From NCBI GenBank assembly GCA_965216035.1, contig CBDCFM010000020.1, positions 186,001-250,000 on the forward strand: a DNA stretch of 64,000 nt. Direction: 5' to 3'. The translations under genes were made by a program, and so were the position numbers. Source of the stretch: G963664115 sp965216035. Its GTDB lineage: Bacteria > Acidobacteriota > Terriglobia > 20CM-2-55-15. The notes beneath the pieces were generated by a model. The model was not told the origin of the DNA. It was given only the letters and a program-made list of their open reading frames with translations, and did no database searches. Of this stretch, positions 16,392 to 26,114 are shown in pieces. Within the stretch, counting starts at the first letter, position 1, and each line of letters starts with the position of its first letter.

Positions 16392-16841
16392 TCACGCCGC
16401 GGGACGAAAATACAAGACCATCGCGGCCCCGATCGAGGCCAGCAGAAAACCGACGTACAACATCGGGTTGATCGGAGTCCGGGGTGGATGGATCGTCATA
16501 GCGAACAAAACGTTGACGATCGGCGCACCCGCGAAAACGAGCGGCATGACGTATATGGGCAGTCCGCCGGCCCGGAACGCCCCGATAATACACACAGCTC
16601 CGATCGCACCGAGGGCTCCCGCAATCGTTGCATTGATCATGCCCGTCCGATCAAATCCTGAAAAGCCCTCCCCCACACTGAGACCCCCAACGGGAACAAG
16701 AACACCGATCAGAAAATAGGCGGCGCCTACACACAGCAGCGCTTTGAGCGGATCGCCTAACTGCACCTGTCCCTGGTGCAATAACACACCATAAACGCCC
16801 CAGGCCAGCACCGCTCCGGCCACGAAAACCAGCCAACCCAT
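16392..16841 (-). CDS. Small multi-pass membrane protein, EamA/DMT-like
   Basis: About 149 residues from the ATG at 16841, which has GGGAGG nine bases upstream; an in-frame GTG at 16877 would add 12 residues. Four hydrophobic segments are visible: WLVFVAGAVLAWGVYGVLL, ALLCVGAAYFLIGVLVPVG, MINATIAGALGAIGAVCIIG and the final MLYVGFLLASIGAAMVLYF. Length and pattern fit a half-size EamA-type drug/metabolite transporter. It lies 23 bp upstream of the propeller gene on the same strand and is probably co-transcribed with it. Confidence 0.7.
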   Translation of the reverse strand: MGWLVFVAGAVLAWGVYGVLLHQGQVQLGDPLKALLCVGAAYFLIGVLVPVGGLSVGEGFSGFDRTGMINATIAGALGAIGAVCIIGAFRAGGLPIYVMPLVFAGAPIVNVLFAMTIHPPRTPINPMLYVGFLLASIGAAMVLYFRPAA

Positions 16842-17100
16842 ACGCCTCAGCCTCCCTGGAGAGTTTTCAACTGCCACTCGTTGTCCTCTACCATCCTGAC
16901 GAATAAACCAAGCGAAACAATTGAAAAGGGTACCCCCTCAATCCCGGTGAAGTCCACCACGTTCGGGCAGATTGTGCAATCGGGGTTCGATGTCTTCCTT
17001 GCGACCGGTCCCCTGTTCAACTTAGACTACGGTCTCAGGGTATGAATGCTCCCGGCTAGGGCTTTGGTTTCTTATTACTTGAGCGAGGTATAGTTTCTTT

Positions 17101-18135
17101 ATGACTTCGTCCAGACGTTCAATCGAAATGCTGCCTGATATCGCCCGACTTGCCATAGCCGGACTGATGGTGTGGGGTCTCGTCGCGTGTTCGGGCGCCG
17201 GCGGCGCGGACGCAGTGGTTGTGGTCGATGGCGCCACAGTACCCGCTCGTATGCAGTTGGCGACGGCGAGTGTCGGGGGTAGCTACTTCCCTGTCGGAAG
17301 CGCTCTTGCGCAGGTGCTCAGTGACGCTCTCCCCGGTGTCATCGTAACGGCCGAAGCCAGTAGCGGCTCTTCCCAGAACATTCGCATGTTGGATGCGAAC
17401 CATGTGGATTTGGGGCTTGGCAACGCCGCGATCACGTTTCCTGCGATACGCGGAGCTGAAGGTTTTGACCGACCCTTTCCCGTACAGGCCGTGATTTCCC
17501 TCCAGAGGTCCGTCATGACCGTCGTCGCCCGCGAGGGCACTGGAATCTCGACGCTGGCGGATCTCGCCGGCAAGCGCGTCGCCCTCGGACCGGCCGGCGG
17601 GGGCTGGGACTATTACATGAGACCCGCCCTGGCGGCCCACGGCGTGAACTACGAGGACTTCCAGCAGATCTACGAGGGTCAGGCCAACGCCATGGAACTG
17701 TTGGCCGACGGTGGGGTCGATGCCGTCGTCGCCGGTGGCAGCGTGCCCCAGCCGTCGATTCTGTCGGCCACCGCGACGCAAGATCTCGTCTATCTGGGGT
17801 TCGACGCCGCAGCCCTGGACAACCTCAACATCGAGTACCCGTTCATCCAGAAAGTCACAATACCGGCGGGCACCTATGAAGGCCTCGACACGGACTATCA
17901 GACCTTCGATTCAGGCAGCGCACAGTTGCTTGCGCGGTCCGACGCAGATCCCGACTATATCTATTTGATCACCAAAACGATCTATGAGAACAGAGATAGA
18001 ATCGGAGAGATGCACCCGGCTGGCCGCGAGATCACGCCCGAACGCGCCGCTATGGACATTGGCATTCCCTACCACGCAGGAAGCCTCCTGTACTTCAACG
18101 AGATCGGAGTCCTGGAACCGTCGAACGCAGAGTGA
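17101..18135 (+). CDS. TAXI-family TRAP transporter solute-binding lipoprotein
   Basis: A 344-residue protein with a lipobox-like GLVACSGAGG near residue 25 that would anchor it to the membrane. MQLATASVGGSYFPVGSALAQ is the typical TAXI substrate-binding opening, followed by EASSGSSQNIRMLDANHVDLGL. TAXI proteins capture solutes in the periplasm and hand them to a fused TRAP permease, which is the next gene (62 bp away). Known TAXI substrates include glutamate and other dicarboxylates, but the substrate here cannot be read. Confidence 0.92.
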   Translation: MTSSRRSIEMLPDIARLAIAGLMVWGLVACSGAGGADAVVVVDGATVPARMQLATASVGGSYFPVGSALAQVLSDALPGVIVTAEASSGSSQNIRMLDANHVDLGLGNAAITFPAIRGAEGFDRPFPVQAVISLQRSVMTVVAREGTGISTLADLAGKRVALGPAGGGWDYYMRPALAAHGVNYEDFQQIYEGQANAMELLADGGVDAVVAGGSVPQPSILSATATQDLVYLGFDAAALDNLNIEYPFIQKVTIPAGTYEGLDTDYQTFDSGSAQLLARSDADPDYIYLITKTIYENRDRIGEMHPAGREITPERAAMDIGIPYHAGSLLYFNEIGVLEPSNAE

Positions 18136-18197
18136 AATTGATTTCCCTGCCGGTGTGCACGACTTCGTCGCGACTTCACTGATAGACTGCCGAGATC

Positions 18198-20132
18198 GTG
18201 GTTGAGGCAGACTCAAACCCCCCGACAGCGGGCCCGACACGAGACGATTCCGGCAAGATCCGGTTTTACCTCGTCCGGGTCCTTGCCGTCGGATTCTCCA
18301 TTTTCGCGATCGCTGAAGTCAACTCTCTGACGCTACCTCCATTTCAGCAGCGCGCCGTCTTCCTCATGTTCCCTCTCGCCCTCGCCTTCCTGGCTGCTCC
18401 CCCCGGGGGTGCCGGCCGGCAAAGGGGCCGGCTCTTGCGGCACCTCGTCTATGTGGACTATGTACTGGCCGCACTCGGCGCCCTGTGCTGTGCCTACATC
18501 GTCGTGGAATACGATGGGTTGATCGTTCGAATGGGCACACCGACGTCCGTCGACCTGGTTATCGGAACTGCCGGTATGCTTCTGGTCCTGGAGGCGACAC
18601 GGCGGCGGGTGGGATGGGTCCTCCCAGCCATTGCCGCGGTATTCATCGTGTATGCCTACGCCGGAGGCCGGTTGCCGATCGCCCTGGCCGGTCACGCGGG
18701 GTACCCGTTGAACCGAATCATCACACAATCCTTTCTGACCATGGAAGGCATCTTCGGTATTCCTCTGGCCGTGATGTTCACTTACGTGTTCCCTTTCGTT
18801 CTCTTCGGAGTTGTCCTCGAAGCGGTGGGCGGCCTGCAATTCGCCATCGATCTGGCCGAGGCCCTGCTGGGACGGTTCCGAGGTGGTCCCGCCAAGGTCG
18901 CCGTCGTCTCGAGCGGTGTCTTCGGAATGGTCAACGGGAGCGCGGTTGCGAACGTCGTCACTGCCGGATCCTTCACCATACCCATGATGAAGAAGACGGG
19001 CGTCCAGCCTCACGTGGCCGGGGCTGTCGAAGCTGTGGCCTCGACCGGGGGACAGCTGATGCCGCCCGTCATGGGCGCCGCTGCCTTCATGATGGCCGAA
19101 TTCCTGGGTCTCCCTTATCTGACGATCGCGACGGCGGCTTTGATTCCAGCGTTGCTCTATTATCTGGCTCTGTTCACAACGATCCACTGCTATTCGGTCC
19201 GTCATGATATCGGCGGGGTTGCCCTCACCGGCCAGGGCGCACGGATCGCCGCCATCCTGAGACGGAAGGAACTCTACCTGTTCACTGTCCCCTTCAGCTG
19301 TCTGATTGCCTCTCTGGTGTCGGGATTCTCGCCTACAAAGTCCGTGTCGTATGCCATTCTGGCTGCGGTTGGGGTCAGTCTCTTTGTCCGGAAACGTCGA
19401 CTGACGCCGAAACGGGTTTTTGAAGCCCTTGAAAAAGCGGGACGCGACGCGATTTCACTGACCTGTGCAACCGCATGTGTGGGTATCGTCATCGGGCTGA
19501 TATTGATGACCGCTCTCGGGGCCCGATTCACTCCGTTGATCGCGGAACTCTCCGGCGAAAACATCTACATCGCACTGGTACTGGTGATGTTCTCTTCGGT
19601 CGTCCTTGGGATGGGTCTCCCGACGACGGTCTGCTATGTCCTGTTGGCGACGCTTGCTGCCCCGGCCCTGGTCAACCTCGGCATCATGCCGCTGGCCGCG
19701 CACATGTTCATTCTGTATTTCGGAATGATGTCGATGGTGACGCCGCCCAGCGCCCTCGCCGCCTACGCTGGGGCGATGATCGCGGGAGCGGACATCATGA
19801 AGACGGGTTTCACGGCGTGGTTTTTCTCGCTTTCGGGCTACCTCCTGCCTTTTGCGTTCGTTTTGACTCCCGCGTTGCTGATGATCGGGCCCGTTCCCGC
19901 GATCGTCCTGGCAACTCTCACAGCAGGTATCGGCGTCATGGCACTCGGTGGGGCCGTAGCGGGACACTTAAAGATGGCACTCCGGACCTTTGAGCGCGGA
20001 ACCCTCTTTCTTGCGGCTGTCGTGCTGGTCCATACCGGATTGCTGACGGATCTCGTGGGCCTGGTCCTGCTCGTCCCCATCCTACTGCGCCACTACAGAC
20101 CGACCCGGCTTCGATCGTCACCAGTCCAGTGA
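18198..20132 (+). CDS. TRAP transporter permease, 4TM/12TM fusion
   Basis: A 644-residue fused DctQ-DctM type permease starting at GTG 18198. The first third carries the small-subunit segments (SLTLPPFQQRAVFLMF and VLAALGALCCAYIVVEY). The rest is the large subunit with GMVNGSAVANVVTAGSFTIP and GGQLMPPVMGAAAFMMAEFL, both strongly conserved in TAXI-type TRAP permeases, and MGLPTTVCYVLLATLAAPAL. It uses an ion gradient to import the ligand of the preceding binding protein across the inner membrane. Confidence 0.93.
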   Translation: MVEADSNPPTAGPTRDDSGKIRFYLVRVLAVGFSIFAIAEVNSLTLPPFQQRAVFLMFPLALAFLAAPPGGAGRQRGRLLRHLVYVDYVLAALGALCCAYIVVEYDGLIVRMGTPTSVDLVIGTAGMLLVLEATRRRVGWVLPAIAAVFIVYAYAGGRLPIALAGHAGYPLNRIITQSFLTMEGIFGIPLAVMFTYVFPFVLFGVVLEAVGGLQFAIDLAEALLGRFRGGPAKVAVVSSGVFGMVNGSAVANVVTAGSFTIPMMKKTGVQPHVAGAVEAVASTGGQLMPPVMGAAAFMMAEFLGLPYLTIATAALIPALLYYLALFTTIHCYSVRHDIGGVALTGQGARIAAILRRKELYLFTVPFSCLIASLVSGFSPTKSVSYAILAAVGVSLFVRKRRLTPKRVFEALEKAGRDAISLTCATACVGIVIGLILMTALGARFTPLIAELSGENIYIALVLVMFSSVVLGMGLPTTVCYVLLATLAAPALVNLGIMPLAAHMFILYFGMMSMVTPPSALAAYAGAMIAGADIMKTGFTAWFFSLSGYLLPFAFVLTPALLMIGPVPAIVLATLTAGIGVMALGGAVAGHLKMALRTFERGTLFLAAVVLVHTGLLTDLVGLVLLVPILLRHYRPTRLRSSPVQ

Positions 20133-20191
20133 CTTCGAAGAGAAGTTCCTTGCTGGTTAGTTTCGCGACGGCAACTGATGGGAAACGTGGC

Positions 20192-23100
20192 CTAATCCTC
20201 CGCCTCGATCGTGACGTACTGCCAGTGTAATCCGAGTTGCGTCCGGTAGGGCGTCATCGCGTTTCCGAGCGCCAGCAGATTCATTCCGCCCAGCGGATCC
20301 ACACCCGAACGCAAGGCCTCAACCCACCCTCGACGCACGGCCAGCAAATCGGACATGGATGTGTCCCCGGAAGACAGGTCGAGGAACATCTCGAAGTCGG
20401 CCAGCGCACCCGGTGTGTCTCCGGTCAACAAACGCGCCACACCGCGAGCATCTGCGAAAAAGCCTTTCCGATCTGCTTCGGCCAGGTCGACGGCCCGGTC
20501 ACAGGCGTCAATTACTTCAGTGGCCTGCTCGTAAACCGTCCCAAACCAGCAGAGGGCGTTCCAGGATGTGGCGGAAATCCCAATCGATGGATCAATTTCT
20601 CTGGCCCGATCGAATTCGACGATGGCATCGGCGGCTTGCCCGTCCATCGCCAGTTCGACTCCCTCTTCAACCCGTGCGGCGATTGCGATCGCTCGCGCTC
20701 GTTCTCCGAAATCATACGGCGCGTCATCGATCAGTCGGGTGGAGGCTTCGAATCGTTGCGCCGCCCGCCCCACTTCGCCAGTTTCAGCTGCTGAAACGCC
20801 TTCGGTATCCAGATACAACGCAATCGATTCGAGTTCTCGGGCAACGTCAAAATCCATCTCGGGCTCGAGTGCGGCGGCGTGGATCCACTGAGCCCGTGCC
20901 CCGTCGGCGTCGCCGGCCTGTGCCATCTCCAGCGCGGCAGCCAGAAAACTCGAGTGGATCGGCAACTGTGCGCAGGTCTTGCGGTAGGGCGACGCGTCGC
21001 CCAGATACTGTTGCCATTCACCCCACGTCAGGTTCCGGCCGACGCGGTTGCAGGCGTCGTCGATCAGCCGCTCGTGATCGAGACGCCACAACCTCAGGTC
21101 GTCTCTGGCATTGATCGTCGCCAGCAGCCGGCCCTCCCGGCTGAGGGCGAGCGAACGCGTGGCCGCCTCATGGGGGATCATCGCGACGAGCGCGTTACTG
21201 TCGACTTCCCACACCCTGGCCAGGTAATCGGCGCTCGTCGTGGCCATGAAACGACCATCATCGCTGAAGGCGATCGCCGTAATCGACCCTCCCTGCAGGA
21301 TGCGACCGACTTCGTCGCCGCTACCCAGATCCCAGAATCGGATGCTGCCGTCCCCGCCTGCGGTGGCCAGGCGTGTGAGGTCAGGATGAAACGCGACGCC
21401 AAGCAGTCTGCCCTGCGCTCCGGCGCTGACCGCGCGGACGCGCTCCCCGGTGTCGACCTGCCAAACGTAGGCCCGTTCACTGACCGGACTGGTTGCTGCA
21501 ACCAGGCGGGCGTCCGGACTGAAGTCGACGGCGCCGATGGAGGCGTCGTGTTCGACCCGAAACAGCAGTTCTGACGTGGCAGCGTCCCAGACCGACAGGT
21601 CGGCCGCCGAATCTCCGAGGGCCAGATACCGTCCGTCAGGGCTGAGGGCGATCGTGGTCCCGAAGCCGCTACTCTGCACGCGGGCCAGTTCCGAGCCCGT
21701 TGCCACGTCCCAGATGTGCACGCGGTCCGCCGCGGTGGCCAAACGCTGGCCATCCGCGCTGAACACCACGTCCATCACATCGGCGGGTTCGCCCCGGGCT
21801 TCGAGGGCAAGGAGCTGGCGTTGGTTTCCTAAATCCCAGACCTCCGTGCCGCCGTCACCCAGACCGACCGCAAGCAAATCACCTCCCATGCTCTGGGCGT
21901 ATGCCGTCACCCGGGCGAGATATTGCCGCTCGATCACCGCTTGCCCTGTCCGGATGGAGAAACCACCGAGGCTCCTTCGGCCTGCAACACCCAATATGTC
22001 GCTGCCCGGTTTTAGAGACACGAGCTGAACTTCGTCGTCATAGGCGATCTCGCGAAGGATGCGCCCGGATGGCACGTCCCAAACCCGCACCGTGCCCCCC
22101 TCATCTGCGGTCGCGACTCTGGAATCATCCATGGCGAGATCGACCACCCCCAGTGCGTGGGGGAATTCGGCGACCTCGGGCCAGCCTTCCCGCGCGAAGA
22201 CCCGTACGGTTCCCCCGACGGAATGGGTCGCCAGGTGGCGTCCGTCGGCAGCGAAGTCAAGATCAAGGACTTCCGCTTCGTGTGGCATCCTGGCGACAGA
22301 GATGTCCTCCTTGAGGTCCCAAACGGTTACGCGTTCATCGTCACCGCCGAACGCCACGTAACTGGAATCCGGGGAAAACTCGACGGCGTTGATCTCCAGG
22401 TCGGGATCGATCTCGGCGTACGCCACCTGTTCGCCACTAGCAATCGTCCAAACGTAAAGCTCGGACTGACGTTTGATCGCGACCAGACGAGAGTCAGGAC
22501 TGAGCAGCGGTCGCCATCCAGTTCCACCGTGATCCAGGCTTGCGACGCGTTGGCCGCTGCGTATGTCCCAGACTTCGGTCTGCCTAAGGTCGGTCAGCGT
22601 GGCCACCAGCCGGCCCTGCGGGCCGATTTGACTGCCGCCCAAGAGACCACCCGGCGTCGAAAACGATGCGACCTGCTGTCCATCGGCCAGCCTCCATGTG
22701 GTTGACTCGCTGCCGATTGTTGCTCGGACGAGTTCCGAGCCATCCGGGGTAAACATCAGGCGATCAATTCTGCTGCTGTAGAAGGCCGGCGGATGAACGA
22801 TGCGTTGGAGTTCCCGTCCGGTTTCCACGTCCCAGATGCGGGCCAGACCGTTGTCCTCCGCAGTGGCCAGATACCTGGAGTCCGGACTCACGGCGACAGC
22901 GTTGACTTCAGTGACGGCAACCGCGCCGAGTTCCCCGAGTCTGTCCGTCAAATTCCATATACGCACCTTCCCAGCCCGGTGGCCGGTCGCAACGATTCGG
23001 CCGTCGAGTCCGAACGCGATGGCTTCGAGCGAGCCCTCGTAAGGGATGCGGAACAGTTCGTGGCCGTCGAGGTGCCAGATCCTCGCTACGCCACTGCCTG

Positions 23101-24643
23101 CCGCCACCAGCGCGTTGTCGGGCGCGAATACCAGTTCTCCGACGAAGCTGCCATGGTCGAACCGACCGACCTGGACTCCTGCGGCCACTTCCCAGACTTC
23201 GACCACACGGCCGTCGCGAACGGCGGCCACCTTGTCTCCGGAGGGAGTCAGCGAAAGAAGCACGTTGCTGGATACGTCTGTGGAACCGTTGATGACCTGC
23301 AGCCTGGAGCCTGACGGAAGGGACCAGAGGTGGATCTCACCGTCCCGGTTGGCGGCTGCGAGCGTCGTTCCGTCGCGGCTCAACGTCACCGCGGTGGCAC
23401 GTGGACGCTCGGTCGCATCTTCTGTGAACTGCAGTTCAATGGGATCGGGCGCCCCTTCGGAAGGAGCGACTCGGACGCCGCCCTCTGCCGCCGGCCACGC
23501 GATCCAGCCCCCGCCACCGCTTCCAACGACGGCCTGACGGGGAACGGGGCCCAAGACTTCGACCTCCTCAAGATCGGCAAGCGGCAGACGAACCAGCCGA
23601 TTGCTGCTGAGGGCCGTCAGAGATGGACGCGGGCTGTCGAACTCGAGCGAAGTGACCGACAGGGTCCCGGCCTCTCCGATTTGATCCCCGGTTTCGACCT
23701 GCCACAACCCGAGCCCGCGACGGCCTCCAATCGCAAGCCGCTCCCCGGCTTGATCGAACGCGAGAGCCGTGACATCACCGGTTTCGCGACCGGCATCGAT
23801 CTCCCTGACGAGCCGGGGCAGAAGAGCGAGGCTCCGGCGCAACACCTGCTCGGCTTCCGGGCCTGCATTGGTGCGCAGGGCCTCGATGGCGAGCAGCGCG
23901 CTGCGCGGCAGGAGATCCGGACTCTGGTCGAGAAGCTGTTCCGCTTGAACGCTGAGCAGGCGCCGATCGGCAACCCGACGTTGCTCGACGGCCTCCTGTC
24001 TCTGCTGGTTTGCAACAAAGGCCCCGATGATTGCGGCGACAGCGAGCAGAAGCACCAGCGTGCCCCCTGTCCACGCAAGCCGCATTACTTTTCGATGCGA
24101 GCGCACGTCCTCGCCGATCAGTTCGTCCTTGGGTCGATGCCGCAGCCTGGCGGAGAGTCCCGCCACCGCTTCCCGAAAACGCGGGTGACGCAGTGACCGC
24201 CCCTCCGCGTCCTCGATCCAGCGCAAATCCAGGTAGAGGGGCTCACTGGTATAGGCACCGCGCAATGCCGGCCCCAGGCTCGTCGTACACTCGGAATCGA
24301 AGGCCCGCGTCGTGGGGTCCCAGACAATGTCGCCATGTGTCAAAACCAGGATCAGAGTATCGATCGAACGGGTCTTGAGCCAGTGTTGGACCTCTCTGTT
24401 GACCCACGTCGATTGCGCTGATTCAGGCGAGGCGAGCACGATCAGGAATTCCGATTCCGAGAGCGCCCGCTCGATCGAAGCCGGGAGCGATGAATCCGGC
24501 GCGAGCGACGCGGTGTCCCGGAAGATCCGCACGGCCCGAAGCCGATACCAGGGCTTGGCGAAGCTCTGAAGGGACGTGCGCAGCGCCGCGGCCAAGAGAT
24601 GGTCGACTTCGTGGTTGTAGGATATGAACGCGGTATACGCCAT
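20192..24643 (-). CDS. TIR-transmembrane-WD40-TPR protein, candidate defence sensor
   Basis: A 1483-residue protein. Residues 1 to about 170 are a TIR domain: AFISYNHEVD is box 1, and ESAQSTWVNREVQHW carries the TIR catalytic Glu (residue 84) in a WxxxE setting. A transmembrane helix (TLVLLLAVAAIIGAFVA) lies near residues 190-210, then a charged coiled stretch. Over 900 residues of WD40 blades follow (VAFHPDLTRLATAGGDGSIR, then WDLGSGDEV, and many similar). The last 250 residues look like TPR helices (RFEASTRLIDDAPYDFGERA). Bacterial TIR domains can cleave NAD+ or make cyclic signals in anti-phage systems. The WD40 and TPR parts would sense a partner. No associated effector or sensor gene is adjacent, and a housekeeping signalling role is possible. 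Confidence 0.88.
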   Translation of the reverse strand: MAYTAFISYNHEVDHLLAAALRTSLQSFAKPWYRLRAVRIFRDTASLAPDSSLPASIERALSESEFLIVLASPESAQSTWVNREVQHWLKTRSIDTLILVLTHGDIVWDPTTRAFDSECTTSLGPALRGAYTSEPLYLDLRWIEDAEGRSLRHPRFREAVAGLSARLRHRPKDELIGEDVRSHRKVMRLAWTGGTLVLLLAVAAIIGAFVANQQRQEAVEQRRVADRRLLSVQAEQLLDQSPDLLPRSALLAIEALRTNAGPEAEQVLRRSLALLPRLVREIDAGRETGDVTALAFDQAGERLAIGGRRGLGLWQVETGDQIGEAGTLSVTSLEFDSPRPSLTALSSNRLVRLPLADLEEVEVLGPVPRQAVVGSGGGGWIAWPAAEGGVRVAPSEGAPDPIELQFTEDATERPRATAVTLSRDGTTLAAANRDGEIHLWSLPSGSRLQVINGSTDVSSNVLLSLTPSGDKVAAVRDGRVVEVWEVAAGVQVGRFDHGSFVGELVFAPDNALVAAGSGVARIWHLDGHELFRIPYEGSLEAIAFGLDGRIVATGHRAGKVRIWNLTDRLGELGAVAVTEVNAVAVSPDSRYLATAEDNGLARIWDVETGRELQRIVHPPAFYSSRIDRLMFTPDGSELVRATIGSESTTWRLADGQQVASFSTPGGLLGGSQIGPQGRLVATLTDLRQTEVWDIRSGQRVASLDHGGTGWRPLLSPDSRLVAIKRQSELYVWTIASGEQVAYAEIDPDLEINAVEFSPDSSYVAFGGDDERVTVWDLKEDISVARMPHEAEVLDLDFAADGRHLATHSVGGTVRVFAREGWPEVAEFPHALGVVDLAMDDSRVATADEGGTVRVWDVPSGRILREIAYDDEVQLVSLKPGSDILGVAGRRSLGGFSIRTGQAVIERQYLARVTAYAQSMGGDLLAVGLGDGGTEVWDLGNQRQLLALEARGEPADVMDVVFSADGQRLATAADRVHIWDVATGSELARVQSSGFGTTIALSPDGRYLALGDSAADLSVWDAATSELLFRVEHDASIGAVDFSPDARLVAATSPVSERAYVWQVDTGERVRAVSAGAQGRLLGVAFHPDLTRLATAGGDGSIRFWDLGSGDEVGRILQGGSITAIAFSDDGRFMATTSADYLARVWEVDSNALVAMIPHEAATRSLALSREGRLLATINARDDLRLWRLDHERLIDDACNRVGRNLTWGEWQQYLGDASPYRKTCAQLPIHSSFLAAALEMAQAGDADGARAQWIHAAALEPEMDFDVARELESIALYLDTEGVSAAETGEVGRAAQRFEASTRLIDDAPYDFGERARAIAIAARVEEGVELAMDGQAADAIVEFDRAREIDPSIGISATSWNALCWFGTVYEQATEVIDACDRAVDLAEADRKGFFADARGVARLLTGDTPGALADFEMFLDLSSGDTSMSDLLAVRRGWVEALRSGVDPLGGMNLLALGNAMTPYRTQLGLHWQYVTIEAED

Positions 24644-24721
24644 GAATGCAGGCAGTGTTTTGTCGAAACGATTCCGCCAATAGTTCCTTAAATGTAACTA
24701 CAGATTGGGGTTGGGGGTGAA

Positions 24722-25060
24722 TCAATCAGTCCGCGAAATGCTGTTTGATGGCCGACGGCTTTCCGGCAGTTTTCCCGGCTTTGTCAGCACAACATCGTTG
24801 CGGGCAGCTGAGGCCCTTCGAATTAAGGCTCTAATTCTGCCGTGGTCTCTTGCCAAGTAGCGACCGTAGCTTCCCAACTGTCGGTCACGACAGGGAATGG
24901 TTTCCGACGCTGACTTATCAAGAGCTTTCGAACGAATCGTCGCAGCGGACGATGCCGCGAGGGCCGATCGCTGCGCCTGAACCTGGGCGGCCCGCGCCCG
25001 AGAAAACCCCGACTTACCCAGGCCCGTGTTGAGGTCCTTGACGAACTCGGGGTCTGGCAC
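24722..25060 (-). CDS. Hypothetical protein, doubtful
   Basis: A 112-residue frame starting at GTG 25060 with GAGGGAG a few bases upstream. The first half (PDPEFVKDLNTGLGKSG, then ALAASSAATIRSKALDKS) has codon choice like its neighbours; the second half does not. No family recognised. It lies in the otherwise empty gap between the TIR-WD40 gene and the secreted-protein block and could be spurious. Confidence 0.3.
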   Translation of the reverse strand: MPDPEFVKDLNTGLGKSGFSRARAAQVQAQRSALAASSAATIRSKALDKSASETIPCRDRQLGSYGRYLARDHGRIRALIRRASAARNDVVLTKPGKLPESRRPSNSISRTD

Positions 25061-25155
25061 TACACTCCCTCTTAATCTGACTCTCGCAACTAACTCTTTT
25101 ATCGGATAGTTAGACGTTGAAGCGTAAAGCGAGCCAGCGCAAATTGGAGGTGGCG

Positions 25156-26043
25156 ATGAACACCGTCAATCGCATTAGGGTTTCCGTGTTTTCGTTCTTA
25201 TTTCTGACTCTGCTCGCAGCTTCGCCGGCCCTCGCCCAGGTGGACCTTTCCGGACAGTGGCGCCCCAATCGAGCTCATGAGGATCAGACGCCGCGCCCGA
25301 ACGTCCTCCCCGGGGACTATGCGGGCATGCCCATAAACGACAATGCGCGCGCGCGCGCCGATGCGTGGACCGCAACCCGGTGGACCCTGCCCGAGTGGCA
25401 ATGCCGGCCACACCCTCTGGGTTACCTTGAACGGGGGCCGTCGGAACTGAAAATCTGGCACGAAATCGATCCCGTCTCACGGGAAACCCAGGCGATTCAT
25501 ACGGAATGGCTGCGATCCGTCGACTACCCGATTTACATGGACGGACGGCCTCACCCATCGGAAAACGCCCCGCACAGCTGGGGTGGTTTTTCGACCGGGG
25601 AGTGGATTGGAGATGTCCTCAAGATCCAGACAACCCATCTGAAAGAAGGCTACATGAGGCGCTCGGGTGTCTTTCGTAGCGACCGGTCCGAGATTACGCA
25701 GTTCCTGACCCGTCGGGACGACATTCTTACGTATACCAGCATCATCTACGATCCAGCGTATCTCGAAGAACCGCTGATCCGGAGCCGCGAATATATCCTG
25801 GACTTGACCCAAAGAGTCCCCCCTTATCCCTGCACCGTGGTGACAGAGGTCGATTTGGATCCGGGTTTTGTCCCCCATTACCTGCCGGGGACCAACCCCA
25901 CTCTCGGCGCGTTTGCTTCTTACTACGACATCCCGATCGAGGCATCCCGGGGCGGGGCGGAGACGATGTATCCGGAATACCGGGAGAAGTTGAAAGAAAT
26001 GACCGACAGGCCCTTTCCCCGGCCATTGAGGGCTATCGAGTGA
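25156..26043 (+). CDS. Secreted protein of unknown function, [LI]xGxW family
   Basis: A 295-residue protein from the ATG at 25156, which follows GGAGGTGGCG. Its signal peptide (VFSFLFLTLLAASPALAQ) would be cleaved before VDLSGQWRP. The LSGQW motif right after the signal peptide, an internal Cys, WIGDVLKIQTTHL and TYTSIIYDPAYLEEPLIR recur in form in the products at 27717-28499 and 37426-38277, so I see three members of one loose family. The gene overlaps or abuts the metallohydrolase gene and is followed by a DUF6152 gene, a pairing repeated at 36963-38277. No enzyme motif is evident. Confidence 0.8.
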   Translation: MNTVNRIRVSVFSFLFLTLLAASPALAQVDLSGQWRPNRAHEDQTPRPNVLPGDYAGMPINDNARARADAWTATRWTLPEWQCRPHPLGYLERGPSELKIWHEIDPVSRETQAIHTEWLRSVDYPIYMDGRPHPSENAPHSWGGFSTGEWIGDVLKIQTTHLKEGYMRRSGVFRSDRSEITQFLTRRDDILTYTSIIYDPAYLEEPLIRSREYILDLTQRVPPYPCTVVTEVDLDPGFVPHYLPGTNPTLGAFASYYDIPIEASRGGAETMYPEYREKLKEMTDRPFPRPLRAIE

Positions 26044-26114
26044 CGGGGCGTTCTATGCTAGAGGAAAACCTGGCGTCCCCCGTCGGCATCAAGTCGGCAT
26101 CAGGAGCGAGGGCA

